From: Paracoccus albus
GTDB lineage: Bacteria > Pseudomonadota > Alphaproteobacteria > Rhodobacterales > Rhodobacteraceae
Direction of reading: 5' to 3'
Assembly: GCF_027913035.1 (NCBI RefSeq)
Contig: NZ_CP115775.1
Coordinates: 248,001-312,000, forward strand
DNA: 64,000 bases
The stretch's first letter is position 1, and each line of letters starts with the position of its first letter. Positions 53,935-62,528 of the stretch are shown piece by piece. The notes beneath the pieces are model-generated. The model worked only from the letters and a program-made list of their open reading frames with translations. It ran no database searches and was not told the DNA's origin. The position numbers were made by a program, and so were the translations under genes.

Positions 53935-55160
53935 TGATGAGCCAGAAATCACAAACCGCCAGACTGTCAGCCGGCACGCGCATCCGCCAAATGCGGTTGG
54001 CTCAGGGTCGCGCTCAGGCCGAGGTCGCGCATGAGGCGGGCATTTCACCGGCCTATCTGAACCTGATCGAGCATGACCGGCGCAATCTGACGGCGGATGT
54101 CCGGGCCCGACTGGCGCAGGTTCTTGGCGCAACGGAGGAGGAGCTGGAGTCCGGCCGCGAAGAATCGCTGCTGGCCGGGCTGCGTGTGGCCGCCGCGACT
54201 GCACCATCTGGCGTGGTTGTCGAAACAGAGCGTATGGCAGAGCTGGCAACACGGACGCCGGGTTGGTCGGCGCTGATTGTCGCGCAGTCGCAGCGGGTTG
54301 ATGCTCTGGAACGGCGACTGGCTGGCCTGTCCGACCGAATGACCCGCAATCCATACTTGTTGGACACGCTGCACGAGGTTCTGTCGGCCGTTACGTCGCT
54401 TCGTTCGACCGCGTCGATTCTTGTGCAAGAGCCGGACATGCAACCCGATTGGCGCGGGCGCTTTCATGGCAATCTGGACGAGGACAGCAAACGCCTTTCA
54501 GTAACCGCGCAATCTCTTGTCGCCTATCTGGAAAGCTTCGAGCAGGATGCAGCGCTGCTGCCCCCTCAAGAGGAGTTTGAGGCGTGGATTGCCGATGGTC
54601 GTCCAGATGGTGGCCTTGCAACCGATGCCGCAAAAGAACTGGCAACCAATTGGCTTGGGCTTGAAGAAGCGGATCGTCAAGCGCTGCCCGATTCAGTTTT
54701 GCGAGACTGGGCAGGGGACAATCCGTTTGAGCTAGCGCTGATGGTCAACCAGCCAATTGACCTGGTTCTGCGCAGGCTTGGTATTTTCGAGGCGGAATCG
54801 GGGTTGATGGTTTGCGACGGGGCCGGCGGTGTCATTTTCCGCCGTCCTGCCCGCGGAATGGGCGCATCCCGTGCCGGTGATCCCTGTGCAATGCTGCCGA
54901 TATTTGAGGCTCTTGCGCAGCCCGGCAATCCGATTGAACGCGTCGTTGAGACCGAAACCGGGCAGCGTTTCGTCGCGACTGCCTTCGCGCGACGCTTGCC
55001 CGCGGATACACTTGCGGCCCCGGTCCTAAGTCAGGCCTCTATGCTGCTTCGCCCGACCACCCAGGACGCCGCAACGGTCGTCGCAGTCGGACCGACCTGT
55101 CGTATCTGTCCGCGCACCGAATGTCGCGGGCGCCGCGTCGCTTCGATCCTTCAGAGATGA
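53934..55160 (+). CDS. HTH regulator, short-chain fatty acyl regulator type, with a histidine-kinase-like middle
   Basis: A 408-residue regulator. Residues about 12-70 form an XRE helix-turn-helix (G-T-R-I-R-Q-M-R-L then A-G-I-S-P-A-Y-L-N-L-I-E). The C-terminal half resembles the DUF2083/ScfR effector domain and ends with the cysteine-rich C-R-I-C-P-R-T-E-C-R-G-R-R, which in PrpR relatives binds an iron-sulfur cluster or senses acyl-CoA. Between them, residues about 141-201 look like a DHp helix pair of histidine kinases: H147-E148, then T-S-L-R, and later a K-R-L segment in register with the kinase encoded 2 kb downstream. It precedes a CheY-like regulator and that kinase in the same direction. 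Two TTTGTAAA boxes stand at its start. Confidence 0.8.
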   Translation: MMSQKSQTARLSAGTRIRQMRLAQGRAQAEVAHEAGISPAYLNLIEHDRRNLTADVRARLAQVLGATEEELESGREESLLAGLRVAAATAPSGVVVETERMAELATRTPGWSALIVAQSQRVDALERRLAGLSDRMTRNPYLLDTLHEVLSAVTSLRSTASILVQEPDMQPDWRGRFHGNLDEDSKRLSVTAQSLVAYLESFEQDAALLPPQEEFEAWIADGRPDGGLATDAAKELATNWLGLEEADRQALPDSVLRDWAGDNPFELALMVNQPIDLVLRRLGIFEAESGLMVCDGAGGVIFRRPARGMGASRAGDPCAMLPIFEALAQPGNPIERVVETETGQRFVATAFARRLPADTLAAPVLSQASMLLRPTTQDAATVVAVGPTCRICPRTECRGRRVASILQR

Positions 55161-55234
55161 CGATTGGCTTTGCTGGCGGCTTTGACAAGGCGATGCGAGC
55201 CGTGCCTAATCTGCGCCGACTTGGGGGGACCGCT

Positions 55235-55612
55235 ATGTCTTCGGGAATTGATATCCTGCTCATTGAAGATGAGCCGAACATCGCCGAGGCGATACAGTTT
55301 ATTCTGTCGCGCGATGGCTGGCGGGTGGAGCATTGGTCCGAAGGCGGTGATGCAATGGCGCGGATACGCCAGCATCTTCCCCGGCTGATTATCCTCGATG
55401 TTATGTTGCCGGTGCGGTCCGGTCTGGAGGTGCTGGAAGACCTTCGCAAGGTTAAAAAAGTTTCTCACACGCCCGTCCTTCTGCTAACCGCACGCGGCAC
55501 CGGCGGAAACGGGGGTATCAGTGCCGGTTCCGCCGACAGGATCTTGTCGAAACCGTTCGACAATGCGGAGTTGCGGCAGGTGGTGCACGAAATTCTGGGT
55601 GCCAAGGGATGA
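55235..55612 (+). CDS. Single-domain response regulator (CheY-like)
   Basis: A 125-residue receiver domain with no output domain. The acid pair is E11-D12 in L-L-I-E-D-E-P-N, phospho-acceptor Asp55 in I-I-L-D-V-M-L-P, the switch Thr in L-L-L-T-A-R-G and Lys in I-L-S-K-P-F-D. The ATG at 55235 with GGGGGA upstream is the family start; the frame is open back to 55121 inside the preceding gene. It is followed with overlap by the small membrane protein and the kinase, which probably phosphorylates it. Confidence 0.9.
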   Translation: MSSGIDILLIEDEPNIAEAIQFILSRDGWRVEHWSEGGDAMARIRQHLPRLIILDVMLPVRSGLEVLEDLRKVKKVSHTPVLLLTARGTGGNGGISAGSADRILSKPFDNAELRQVVHEILGAKG

Positions 55613-55869
55613 GCCTTCCCAGTGACCGCCCGATCTTTCTGGAACGTGCAGCCTACCGGCGCCGCAGGCTGCAGGACGCCGCTCGTCTGCTGCCGATTGT
55701 AACGATTCTGGCCATGCTGCTGCCAATCTGGCTGTTGCCGGTCCTGTTGTCCGGTGCGGCGGGAATGGTGATCGTCTTTTCCATTTGGCTGGTCGTGATT
55801 GTCATCTCGGCGGCATTGCATGTGCGTCTGGGGCGTGCTGCGCGTGAGGCTGCGGCGGATGAGCTTTGA
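55609..55869 (+). CDS. Small two-helix membrane protein preceding the SSS-kinase
   Basis: An 86-residue protein with a basic N-terminus (Y-R-R-R-R-L-Q) and two hydrophobic helices (I-V-T-I-L-A-M-L-L-P-I-W and I-V-F-S-I-W-L-V-V-I-V). The ATG overlaps the response-regulator stop, and its own end overlaps the kinase start by 11 nt. The layout recalls DUF4212-type small subunits that precede SSS-family symporters, so it may be an accessory subunit of the transporter-like sensor; I see no clear sequence proof. Confidence 0.6.
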   Translation: MSLPSDRPIFLERAAYRRRRLQDAARLLPIVTILAMLLPIWLLPVLLSGAAGMVIVFSIWLVVIVISAALHVRLGRAAREAAADEL

Positions 55870-58504
55870 TACACTCATCTTTGTCGCTCTGTTCTATGTC
55901 GGGCTGCTGTTTGTTATCGCATGGGCGGCCGACAGGGCCGCTTCTCGCGGGCGGACGCGTTGGTCTGACAAACCGCTTGTCTACACGCTTTCGCTGTCGG
56001 TCTATTGTACGGCATGGACCTTCTATGGCGCTGTCGGCTACGCCAGCCGTTCCGGTCTGGAATTCGTCACGATCTATCTTGGCCCGACAATTGTGCTTGC
56101 GGGCAGTTGGTGGGGGCTTCGCAGGCTTGTGCGCGTCGCCCGGATGCATCGCGTCACCTCTGTCGCAGACCTGATTTCGGCCCGGTTCGGAAAGTCTAAC
56201 CCGCTGGCGGCGCTGATTACGTTGATCGCCCTGATCGCGGCAACGCCGTACCTAGCGCTGCAACTTCAGTCCATTTCGCTTTCATTTGCGGCCTTCAGCG
56301 CGATGGACATGCCCTCTGGCCCGCTGGAAAGCTGGGTCGCCGTGGGTCTGGCGGTTTTCGCCATCCTGTTCGGTACGCGTAACGTCGCCGCGGATGAACG
56401 TCATCACGGTGTTGTCATGGCAATCGCTGTTGAGGCGGTGGTGAAGCTGATTGCCTTTATCGCCTTGGGCACATGGGTGATATGGGGGCTGGCAGGCGGT
56501 CCGGCCGATGTGCTGGCAAAAATTGCCGAAAGGGCAGCGCAGCCTGATGCCGCAGGCTGGGCGCTGCGCCCCGACAGATGGACCGCGCTGATCGCGATTT
56601 CCGCTGCCGCCGTGCTGACACTGCCCCGGATGTTTCAGGTTCTTGTTGTCGAGCCTGCCGATGAAACGCCGCTGAACTCTGCCGCATGGGCCTTCCCGGC
56701 CTATCTTATGGCAATGTCCCTTTTCGTTCTGCCGATTGCTGTGATCGGAAAGGAATTGCTGCCCGCAAATGCCTCACCCGACCTGTATGTTCTGCATCTG
56801 CCATTGTCGCAGGGCGCCGATAAGCTGGCGCTGCTGGTTTTTCTAGGAGGGTTAAGCTCTGCCACGTCGATGGTGATTATCAGTGCGATTGCACTGGCAA
56901 CCATGATCTCGAACCATTGGCTGGTTCCGGTGTTTCTGGCATTGCGCAGGATCGACGCATCCGATGCCGCACCCGCCGATATTCGGGGTCCCCTGCTGGC
57001 CTCTCGCAGGATTGCTATTCTGGCGGTGATTGGTGCCGGTGCGGGCTATCAGGCCATCGGCGGCGGTCAGGCGCTTGCAGCAATGGGAACGGTTGCTTTT
57101 GTCGGTGTGGCACAGCTTCTGCCTGCCATGCTTGGCGGGCTGATCTGGCGTGGCGGCACCAGAATCGGTGCATATCTGGGTATTTGTGCAGGTGCGGCGT
57201 TATGGATGGTATGGGTCTTCCTGCCGTCGCTCGGAGTTGTCCGAGTTCCTGATTTCGGGCCGATAGACCCCCTTGCCGGTGCCGTTTTTTTATCTCTCGG
57301 CCTGAATGCAACCCTGTTCACCGTTGTCTCGCTTCTGACCCTGCCAGACCCGCAGGAGCGTGTTCAGGGCCTTTCCTTTGTCCACGCGGTCGCGCCAGAG
57401 GCAGCCGCCGCGACATCTGCCATACGGCCAGCAAGCGCGGTGCGCGCCGAAGCATTGCTGGCGCTGACGCGTCGGGTCTGGGGCGGGGATGAGGCGCTTT
57501 TGTTCTTTCGCTCCGAAGCGGACAGGCAGGGTAAATCCGGGTTCCTGCCGGACGTGAATTCAGGATTTCTGTCCCGCCTTGAGCGGCGTCTGGCAGGCGC
57601 GATGGGGACGGCCACCGCTCATGCCATGCTGGCACAGGTGGCGGGTCAGCGTCAGACCACGATGGCCGAACTGATGGCCGTCGCAAGCGAAGCCCATAGT
57701 GCCAAAGAGCGCGCGCGGCAGCTTAAGGACGACTCGGATGAATTGGCGCGCACCGCCCGTCGGTTGCAGGAAGCCAACGACCGACTGACCGCGCTTTCGG
57801 TTCAGAAGGACGCGTTTCTGGGGCAGATCAGTCATGAGCTACGCACGCCGATGACCTCTGTCCGGGCATTTTCAGAACTGTTGAAACTGCCCGACATTTC
57901 GACGGAGGAACGTGAACGCTTTGCTAGCATCATCCACGAAGAGGCGTCGCGACTGACGCGCCTGCTGGACGATTTGCTTGACCTGTCAGTTCTGGAAAGC
58001 GGCGAAGCGCGCCTGTCGCCGACTGTCTTCAATTTGCACGACCTGATTTCCCGCGCCATAGAGGCCAGCTCTGCACTGGATAGCGGGAAGGAGTTGAGGG
58101 TTGATCGCGATATCCCTGCCGAGCAGATCATGCTTATCACCGACGCTGATCGCTTGTTGCAGGTGTTGATCAATCTTGTTGCGAATGCCCGGAAGTATTG
58201 CGACGCCGCCCGGCCTCTTCTGACGATCCGAGCGCGAAGGTTGCCGCATAGTGTTCAAATCACGGTCATGGATAACGGTTCGGGCATTCCTGCAGAGAAG
58301 CAGGATCTTGTGTTCGAAAAATTCTCTCGCCTGAACGATCCTTCTCGTGCGGGGGGCGCGGGGCTGGGACTTGCCATTTCTCGGGAGGTGATGACGGCAT
58401 TGGGCGGTGCCATCACCTATCTGCCAGGCTACGATGGTGCCGCGTTCAGGCTGGAACTTCCGCTGCGTCCTCCGAGCCTCGGGCAACCTGACGAAGCCGC
58501 CTAA
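55859..58504 (+). CDS. SSS-family transporter/histidine kinase fusion (CbrA-like sensor)
   Basis: An 881-residue sensor. Residues 1 to about 490 form a 12-13-helix sodium:solute symporter-like domain (Y-T-L-S-L-S-V-Y-C-T-A-W-T-F-Y-G near 45, with R-R-L-V-R-V-A-R near 88). A linker with a coiled-coil stretch precedes the kinase core: H659 in I-S-H-E-L-R-T-P-M-T-S, the N-box V-N-A-R-K-Y, and G-box D-N-G-S-G-I-P plus G-L-G-L-A-I-S. No PAS or receiver domain is seen. Such proteins sense nutrient flux, for example histidine in CbrA. Its partner is most likely the CheY-like protein two genes upstream. ATG at 55859 overlaps the previous gene. Confidence 0.9.
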   Translation: MSFDTLIFVALFYVGLLFVIAWAADRAASRGRTRWSDKPLVYTLSLSVYCTAWTFYGAVGYASRSGLEFVTIYLGPTIVLAGSWWGLRRLVRVARMHRVTSVADLISARFGKSNPLAALITLIALIAATPYLALQLQSISLSFAAFSAMDMPSGPLESWVAVGLAVFAILFGTRNVAADERHHGVVMAIAVEAVVKLIAFIALGTWVIWGLAGGPADVLAKIAERAAQPDAAGWALRPDRWTALIAISAAAVLTLPRMFQVLVVEPADETPLNSAAWAFPAYLMAMSLFVLPIAVIGKELLPANASPDLYVLHLPLSQGADKLALLVFLGGLSSATSMVIISAIALATMISNHWLVPVFLALRRIDASDAAPADIRGPLLASRRIAILAVIGAGAGYQAIGGGQALAAMGTVAFVGVAQLLPAMLGGLIWRGGTRIGAYLGICAGAALWMVWVFLPSLGVVRVPDFGPIDPLAGAVFLSLGLNATLFTVVSLLTLPDPQERVQGLSFVHAVAPEAAAATSAIRPASAVRAEALLALTRRVWGGDEALLFFRSEADRQGKSGFLPDVNSGFLSRLERRLAGAMGTATAHAMLAQVAGQRQTTMAELMAVASEAHSAKERARQLKDDSDELARTARRLQEANDRLTALSVQKDAFLGQISHELRTPMTSVRAFSELLKLPDISTEERERFASIIHEEASRLTRLLDDLLDLSVLESGEARLSPTVFNLHDLISRAIEASSALDSGKELRVDRDIPAEQIMLITDADRLLQVLINLVANARKYCDAARPLLTIRARRLPHSVQITVMDNGSGIPAEKQDLVFEKFSRLNDPSRAGGAGLGLAISREVMTALGGAITYLPGYDGAAFRLELPLRPPSLGQPDEAA

Positions 58505-58563
58505 ACTGAATATCAACCTCTGCTGTGCAAACTGTTGGCCGATACGAATTACGCGGGCGGCAC

Positions 58564-59817
58564 ATGGACACACAGGAAGACTCGGCCAAGCGGAAAGCGG
58601 GCCGCGCGCAGGAACGCCGGGGCGGAGGTGGAACGCGCGCGCTTCTTGCCATGTATGTGATGGGTGCCAACCCGGCAGGCGCGGTAGAGGAAGGGTCAGA
58701 TACCGGCCCCAAACAGACCCGTGAAAGGGCTATTTCCAACGCAATAGGCCGCGCAGCGCAGCGTTGCTATGATCTGCCAAGTTTTCCCATTCAGGCGTCA
58801 ACCGGACGCAACACGATCGCTGAGATCGTCGAAACGCTGCCAGAGCGTTCGCTGGTCCTGATCGTCGAAGGAGAGGAAGTACCCCATGGCATCGTCGCGC
58901 TTTCGCCAGGCCTTCTTGCCGCCATTATCGAGGCGCAGGCAACAGGACGCGTGTTCGCCCACCCGCCTGTAGAACGGCGACCGACCCGAACGGATGCATC
59001 ACTCTGCGCGGATTTTGTTAACACAGCTTTGTCCGAACTGATTGACGAACTGGGCCAGGTAAATGCCATATCTGCGCCCGGACGCTTTCGCTATGCAAGC
59101 TTCGTAGAAGATCCGCGCCCGTTGGCGCTGATATGCGATGACATACACTATGACCGCTTTAAACTGGACATACGATTGGGCGAAGGTGGGGTGAGAGAGG
59201 GGAGCTTTCTGGCGTATCTGCCCGCCAGGGTGGATGAACACGCGCAGGAGCGCGTGCGAGCGCCTGATATAGATTCAAGCCGGGTTGAACCCGCTAAACA
59301 GCAAAGAAGCCTTCATGGCGCAGTGCAGGCCATACCCGTTGCGTTGGAAGCTGTCCTCTGCCGAAAGTTGGTCAAACTTCATGAGATCCGGTCGTGGAGC
59401 GCCGGCACAACGATTTCCTTGCCGGCCGGTGCAATGGGCAGGACTCAGCTGGAAACGCGCCCGAACCTGTGTCTAGCGGTCGGTAAGCTGGGTGAGATGT
59501 ACGGACAAAGGGCGATCCGGATTCGCGGGGAAGCGGCCGGCTCAGCCGAACCAAGCCTCTCTGATCCCGGTGAAACGTCTATTGATGCCGATCCTAGCAG
59601 CTCGGAGCGCGACTTGGTCGGCGCGCGGCCGGCAGCCGCTTCGCCATCGGTCGAGGCAAACGTTTTTGCCGACCAGGCTGAAGGCGATGATGTCCTTATG
59701 ACGCCGCTGCCCGAACAAGAACCACCCCTTTGTGATATAAGTTCACCTGATGCATTTCGTCAGGAGGGCGGCATCTGGCCCGATGAAGTGGGCAGCGATC
59801 AGGATGAAGCCATCTGA
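58564..59817 (+). CDS. Orphan FliM/FliN-like protein with SpoA domain
   Basis: About 417 residues. The middle part (about 70-230) resembles the CheC-like core of FliM, with V-L-I-V-E-G-E-E-V-P-H-G-I-V-A-L and the following helix F-V-N-T-A-L-S-E-L-I-D-E-L-G. Residues about 250-320 are a SpoA surface-presentation domain (A-V-Q-A-I-P-V-A-L-E-A-V-L-C through G-Q-R-A-I-R-I). An acidic, unstructured tail follows. The N-terminal CheY-P-binding peptide of true FliM is not seen. No flagellar or type III secretion gene lies nearby. ATG at 58564 chosen; GTG at 58525 is possible. It may belong to a switch-like complex or be a diverged flagellar protein. Confidence 0.65.
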   Translation: MDTQEDSAKRKAGRAQERRGGGGTRALLAMYVMGANPAGAVEEGSDTGPKQTRERAISNAIGRAAQRCYDLPSFPIQASTGRNTIAEIVETLPERSLVLIVEGEEVPHGIVALSPGLLAAIIEAQATGRVFAHPPVERRPTRTDASLCADFVNTALSELIDELGQVNAISAPGRFRYASFVEDPRPLALICDDIHYDRFKLDIRLGEGGVREGSFLAYLPARVDEHAQERVRAPDIDSSRVEPAKQQRSLHGAVQAIPVALEAVLCRKLVKLHEIRSWSAGTTISLPAGAMGRTQLETRPNLCLAVGKLGEMYGQRAIRIRGEAAGSAEPSLSDPGETSIDADPSSSERDLVGARPAAASPSVEANVFADQAEGDDVLMTPLPEQEPPLCDISSPDAFRQEGGIWPDEVGSDQDEAI

Positions 59818-60005
59818 CCGGTGAACCGGTACAAAGCGCAAACTCCGAGAACCCTGGTCTTTCCGACCTGTCCTTCGACGCGCTGCATTTGCCACGCCAA
59901 AAGTGTAAATTGGTGCTTCCGCGCTTTTGCACTTGAAATATGAACAGTCTGGTCGCATTTAACCTCGGCCCGCGGCTCCCGCAGGCAAGCTATCAAGGAG
60001 TGACC

Positions 60006-60224
60006 ATGGCCAAGGAAGAAATGCTCGAATTTCCCGGCGTCGTGAAGGAACTCCTGCCTAATGCGACATTCCGGGTCGAGCTTGAGAACGGCCATGAGAT
60101 CATCGCGCATATGGCGGGAAAAATGCGGAAGAACCGCATTCGTGTCCTCGCAGGCGACAAAGTTCAGGTGGAAATGAACACATATGACCTGACGAAGGGC
60201 CGCATCAACTATCGGTTCCGCTAA
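60006..60224 (+). CDS. infA: Translation initiation factor IF-1
   Basis: A 72-residue S1-fold IF-1: M-A-K-E-E-M-L-E-F, then [16 protein letters not shown] and [15 protein letters not shown]. It blocks the ribosomal A site during initiation. The ATG at 60006 has AAGGAG upstream; the frame is open to 59940. The 188 nt before it must hold the promoter. First gene of infA-maf-rng-yacG. Confidence 0.97.
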   Translation: MAKEEMLEFPGVVKELLPNATFRVELENGHEIIAHMAGKMRKNRIRVLAGDKVQVEMNTYDLTKGRINYRFR

Positions 60225-60296
60225 ACGATTAATTCGTCGCGGCGGGTCGCGGCTGTTTTCACCGTCCGCATTTCGGGATAGGTCGATGCGATCTGA

Positions 60297-60902
60297 ATGA
60301 TCGGCATTGATATGAATAGCAACCGACCACGACTTGTCCTCGGCTCTGCCAGCCCGCGGCGGCTGGAACTACTTGGCCAGATTGGCTTCGCCCCTGACGA
60401 AGTTCGGCCTGCCGACATTGACGAGACACCGCTGCGCGGGGAGGCCGCGCGAGATTATGTTCGCAGGATGGCGACAGAGAAATGCGCGGCTGTAACGGCA
60501 GCGCGTGGCGAATCTGTGCTGACGGCTGACACGGTTGTCGTCGCCGGGCGGCGCATTCTGGGCAAGCCCGTCGACCGTGACGAAGCGCGCAGCTTCCTGG
60601 CGCTTCTGGCCGGGCGGCGCCATCGGGTCATGACGGCTGTCGCATTGAAATATGACAGCCAGTATTGGCAGCGTCTGGTCGAAACCACAGTCAAACTTCG
60701 ACCGCTGGAAAATTCAGAAATTGAAGCTTACCTGCGCAGTGACGAATGGCAGGGCAAGGCGGGCGGATACGGCATTCAAGGTCGCGCGGGGGCTTTTGTC
60801 AGTTGGATGTCGGGTTCATTCAGCGCAGTGGTTGGCCTTCCGCTGTCAGAAACCGCGACCCTGTTGCGTATGATAGGGCTCACCCCTTCGGAAAGGGCAT
60901 GA
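60297..60902 (+). CDS. Maf family nucleoside triphosphate pyrophosphatase
   Basis: About 201 residues. The phosphate-binding start L-V-L-G-S-A-S-P-R-R-L-E-L-L, the S-V-L-T-A-D-T-V-V-V strand with its Asp near 78, the G-K-P-x-D-x-x-E/D-A region and Y-G-I-Q-G-R-A-G-A near 158 are family marks. Maf proteins hydrolyse non-canonical or methylated nucleoside triphosphates (dTTP/UTP/m7GTP, depending on branch). Start is uncertain between 60297 and the ATG at 60312, neither having a good ribosome site. The rng gene follows 4 nt after the stop. Confidence 0.92.
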   Translation: MIGIDMNSNRPRLVLGSASPRRLELLGQIGFAPDEVRPADIDETPLRGEAARDYVRRMATEKCAAVTAARGESVLTADTVVVAGRRILGKPVDRDEARSFLALLAGRRHRVMTAVALKYDSQYWQRLVETTVKLRPLENSEIEAYLRSDEWQGKAGGYGIQGRAGAFVSWMSGSFSAVVGLPLSETATLLRMIGLTPSERA

Positions 60903-60906
60903 TCGG

Positions 60907-61947
60907 ATGAAGGGAAACCAGCTTCTGCTTGGTCAGATATTTGGGCGCGATGCGGCTGCATATTGCGTTGATGGTCGCCTGCAGGAACTTGCAATCGATC
61001 CCGGCGCGCTCGTTGCATTTGCGCCGGGCGCGATCCTTCGTGGAAAGGTTAACCGGCTGCTGAAAGGGCAGGGCGGCGTGTTTGTCACCTTGCCCGACGG
61101 TGAAAGCGGCTATCTGCGGGACCGTTCCGGGTTGAGAGAGGGGCAAACGCTTCTTGTGCAGGTGAACGGCGTCGCGGAAGAGGGAAAGGCGATTCCGCTG
61201 TCGTCGCGCCTGCTGATTCGCGGGCGCTACTGCATCGCAACCCCGGATAGACCGGGGGTGAACGTGTCGCGCAGCATCCGTGACAGCGAGCGACGCGATG
61301 AACTGAGATCGCTGGGCGAGGGGCTGCTGGCGGGCCGAAGCTGCGGCCTGATTATCCGCAGCGCGGCTGACATCGCCGCCGAGGATGTTGTCGCAGATGA
61401 AATCGCCCAGCTTCTGGATCTGGCTCTCGCAATTTCAAATGATGACACCGGACCCGTCGAACTTCTTCTCGACGCCCCGGCGCCCGCCGATATTGCATGG
61501 CGGGACTGGGCGGATGCCGAGGGCGCTGATCCGCGGCAGGACGGACCGCTTCCGGATCATGTGGCGGACGCGATTGCAGATTTGTTGCACACGACCGTCC
61601 TTTTGCCGGGCGGCGCACGTGCTGAGATAGAGCCGACGCGGGCCTTGGTAGCAATAGATGTGAACACCGGGCGCGATACCTCGCCAGCGGCGGCTTTGAA
61701 GGCCAATATCGCCCTTGCCAGAGAGTTGCCGCGACAGTTGCGCCTGCGTGGCCTCGGCGGCCAGGTCGTCATCGACTTTGCGCCGATTTCCAAACGCGAG
61801 CGCGGAACGCTTGAACAGGAACTGAAAAAGGCCTTCAGGTCCGATGGCGCGGATACGGCGTTGTCCGGGTGGACGCAGTTGGGTCTTTTCGAACTCAGCC
61901 GCAAAAGGGATCGAATTCCGCTGTCGCTTTTTGCAAAGGAGGCATGA
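60907..61947 (+). CDS. rng: Ribonuclease E/G family protein, short form
   Basis: A 346-residue single-strand endonuclease. It contains an N-terminal S1-like OB segment (about 35-95, I-L-R-G-K-V-N-R-L), the RNase-H-like/5' sensor region, and the DNase-I-like catalytic part with the two metal-ligand Asp in V-A-I-D-V-N-T-G and V-V-I-D-F-A-P-I near 253 and 297. It ends shortly after the catalytic part: the CPxCxG zinc link and small domain of E. coli RNase G/E are missing. This short form seems normal in this operon position in Rhodobacterales. Probably processes rRNA ends; substrate unproven. Confidence 0.88.
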   Translation: MKGNQLLLGQIFGRDAAAYCVDGRLQELAIDPGALVAFAPGAILRGKVNRLLKGQGGVFVTLPDGESGYLRDRSGLREGQTLLVQVNGVAEEGKAIPLSSRLLIRGRYCIATPDRPGVNVSRSIRDSERRDELRSLGEGLLAGRSCGLIIRSAADIAAEDVVADEIAQLLDLALAISNDDTGPVELLLDAPAPADIAWRDWADAEGADPRQDGPLPDHVADAIADLLHTTVLLPGGARAEIEPTRALVAIDVNTGRDTSPAAALKANIALARELPRQLRLRGLGGQVVIDFAPISKRERGTLEQELKKAFRSDGADTALSGWTQLGLFELSRKRDRIPLSLFAKEA

Positions 61948-62105
61948 TGTCGCGCTGTCCGATCTGTGAAAAACCAAGCAATCCCGCCTATCGTCCGTTC
62001 TGTTCAAAGCGCTGCGCGGATGTGGATCTGGCCCATTGGTTGCGGGGGGACTACGTCATTCCAGGAGACAAGGCCCACCCGACATCGTCAGAAAACGATG
62101 AATGA
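61944..62105 (+). CDS. yacG: DNA gyrase inhibitor YacG
   Basis: A 53-residue zinc protein, M-M-S-R-C-P-I-C-E-K-P, then F-C-S-K-R-C with the second cysteine pair, giving a C-x2-C/C-x3-C zinc site, and D-L-A-H-W-L-R-G-D-Y, the family C-terminal helix. In E. coli YacG binds GyrB and inhibits gyrase. The ATG at 61944 (AAAGGAGG upstream) overlaps the rng stop; ATG at 61947 is equally possible. Too short for most ORF lists but well supported. Confidence 0.92.
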   Translation: MMSRCPICEKPSNPAYRPFCSKRCADVDLAHWLRGDYVIPGDKAHPTSSENDE

Positions 62106-62171
62106 CGTTTTCGCACTGGACAGCGCTGCGAGGCTTGCGTAAATACGCCCCACCTCAGCCAAGGCTGACGT

Positions 62172-62247
62172 GCCCGGATAGCTCAGTTGGTAGAGCAGCG
62201 GATTGAAAATCCGCGTGTCGGTGGTTCGAATCCGCCTCCGGGCACCA
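62172..62247 (+). tRNA. tRNA-Phe (anticodon GAA)
   Basis: A 76-nt tRNA starting GCCCGGATAGCTCAGTTGG and ending CTCCGGGCACCA, with encoded CCA. The anticodon stem GCGGA/TCCGC holds loop T-T-G-A-A-A-A with anticodon GAA; the T-arm is GGTTCGAATCC. It lies 66 nt behind yacG, and accessory DNA begins right behind it. Confidence 0.97.
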
Positions 62248-62526
62248 TTTAACCACAAACATCAGCAAATTCAGATGGTTGCGGGACTTCTGTTTGTCTG
62301 ATTCTCTTTCCGTCAACCTTTTGGTCCGAGTGTGTGTCGCTAATGCGATCTGCCTTCGATGACCGATAAAACCAGCGGAGTGTGTCGTGGTGCCACCGCT
62401 GTTGGACACGACGATGCTGTGGGGTTCTCGGCGGAGCAGGTGCCGGTACAGCGCCGCCCGGATTCTGCGCGACCTGTCTCGTCATCACGTGGTTATGCAT
62501 CCTGACCCTTCTGTATCGTAGATCTG
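62248..62526. other. Spacer between tRNA-Phe and the IS110 element
   Basis: About 280 nt without a supported gene. A plus-strand 48-codon frame ending near 62505 and minus-strand frames crossing the tRNA are present, but none has a ribosome site or family. No integrase gene or repeat of the tRNA 3' end was noticed. Confidence 0.4.
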
Positions 62527-62528
62527 CT

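Noticed and set aside
59816..59836. Small inverted repeat ACCGGT-ACCGGT behind the FliM-like gene
   Set aside because: Loop of about two bases and no T-run; not a credible terminator.
62155..62409. Minus-strand ORF crossing tRNA-Phe
   Set aside because: Contains the typical antisense-tRNA pattern A-D-S-N-H-R-H-A-D-F; not a gene.
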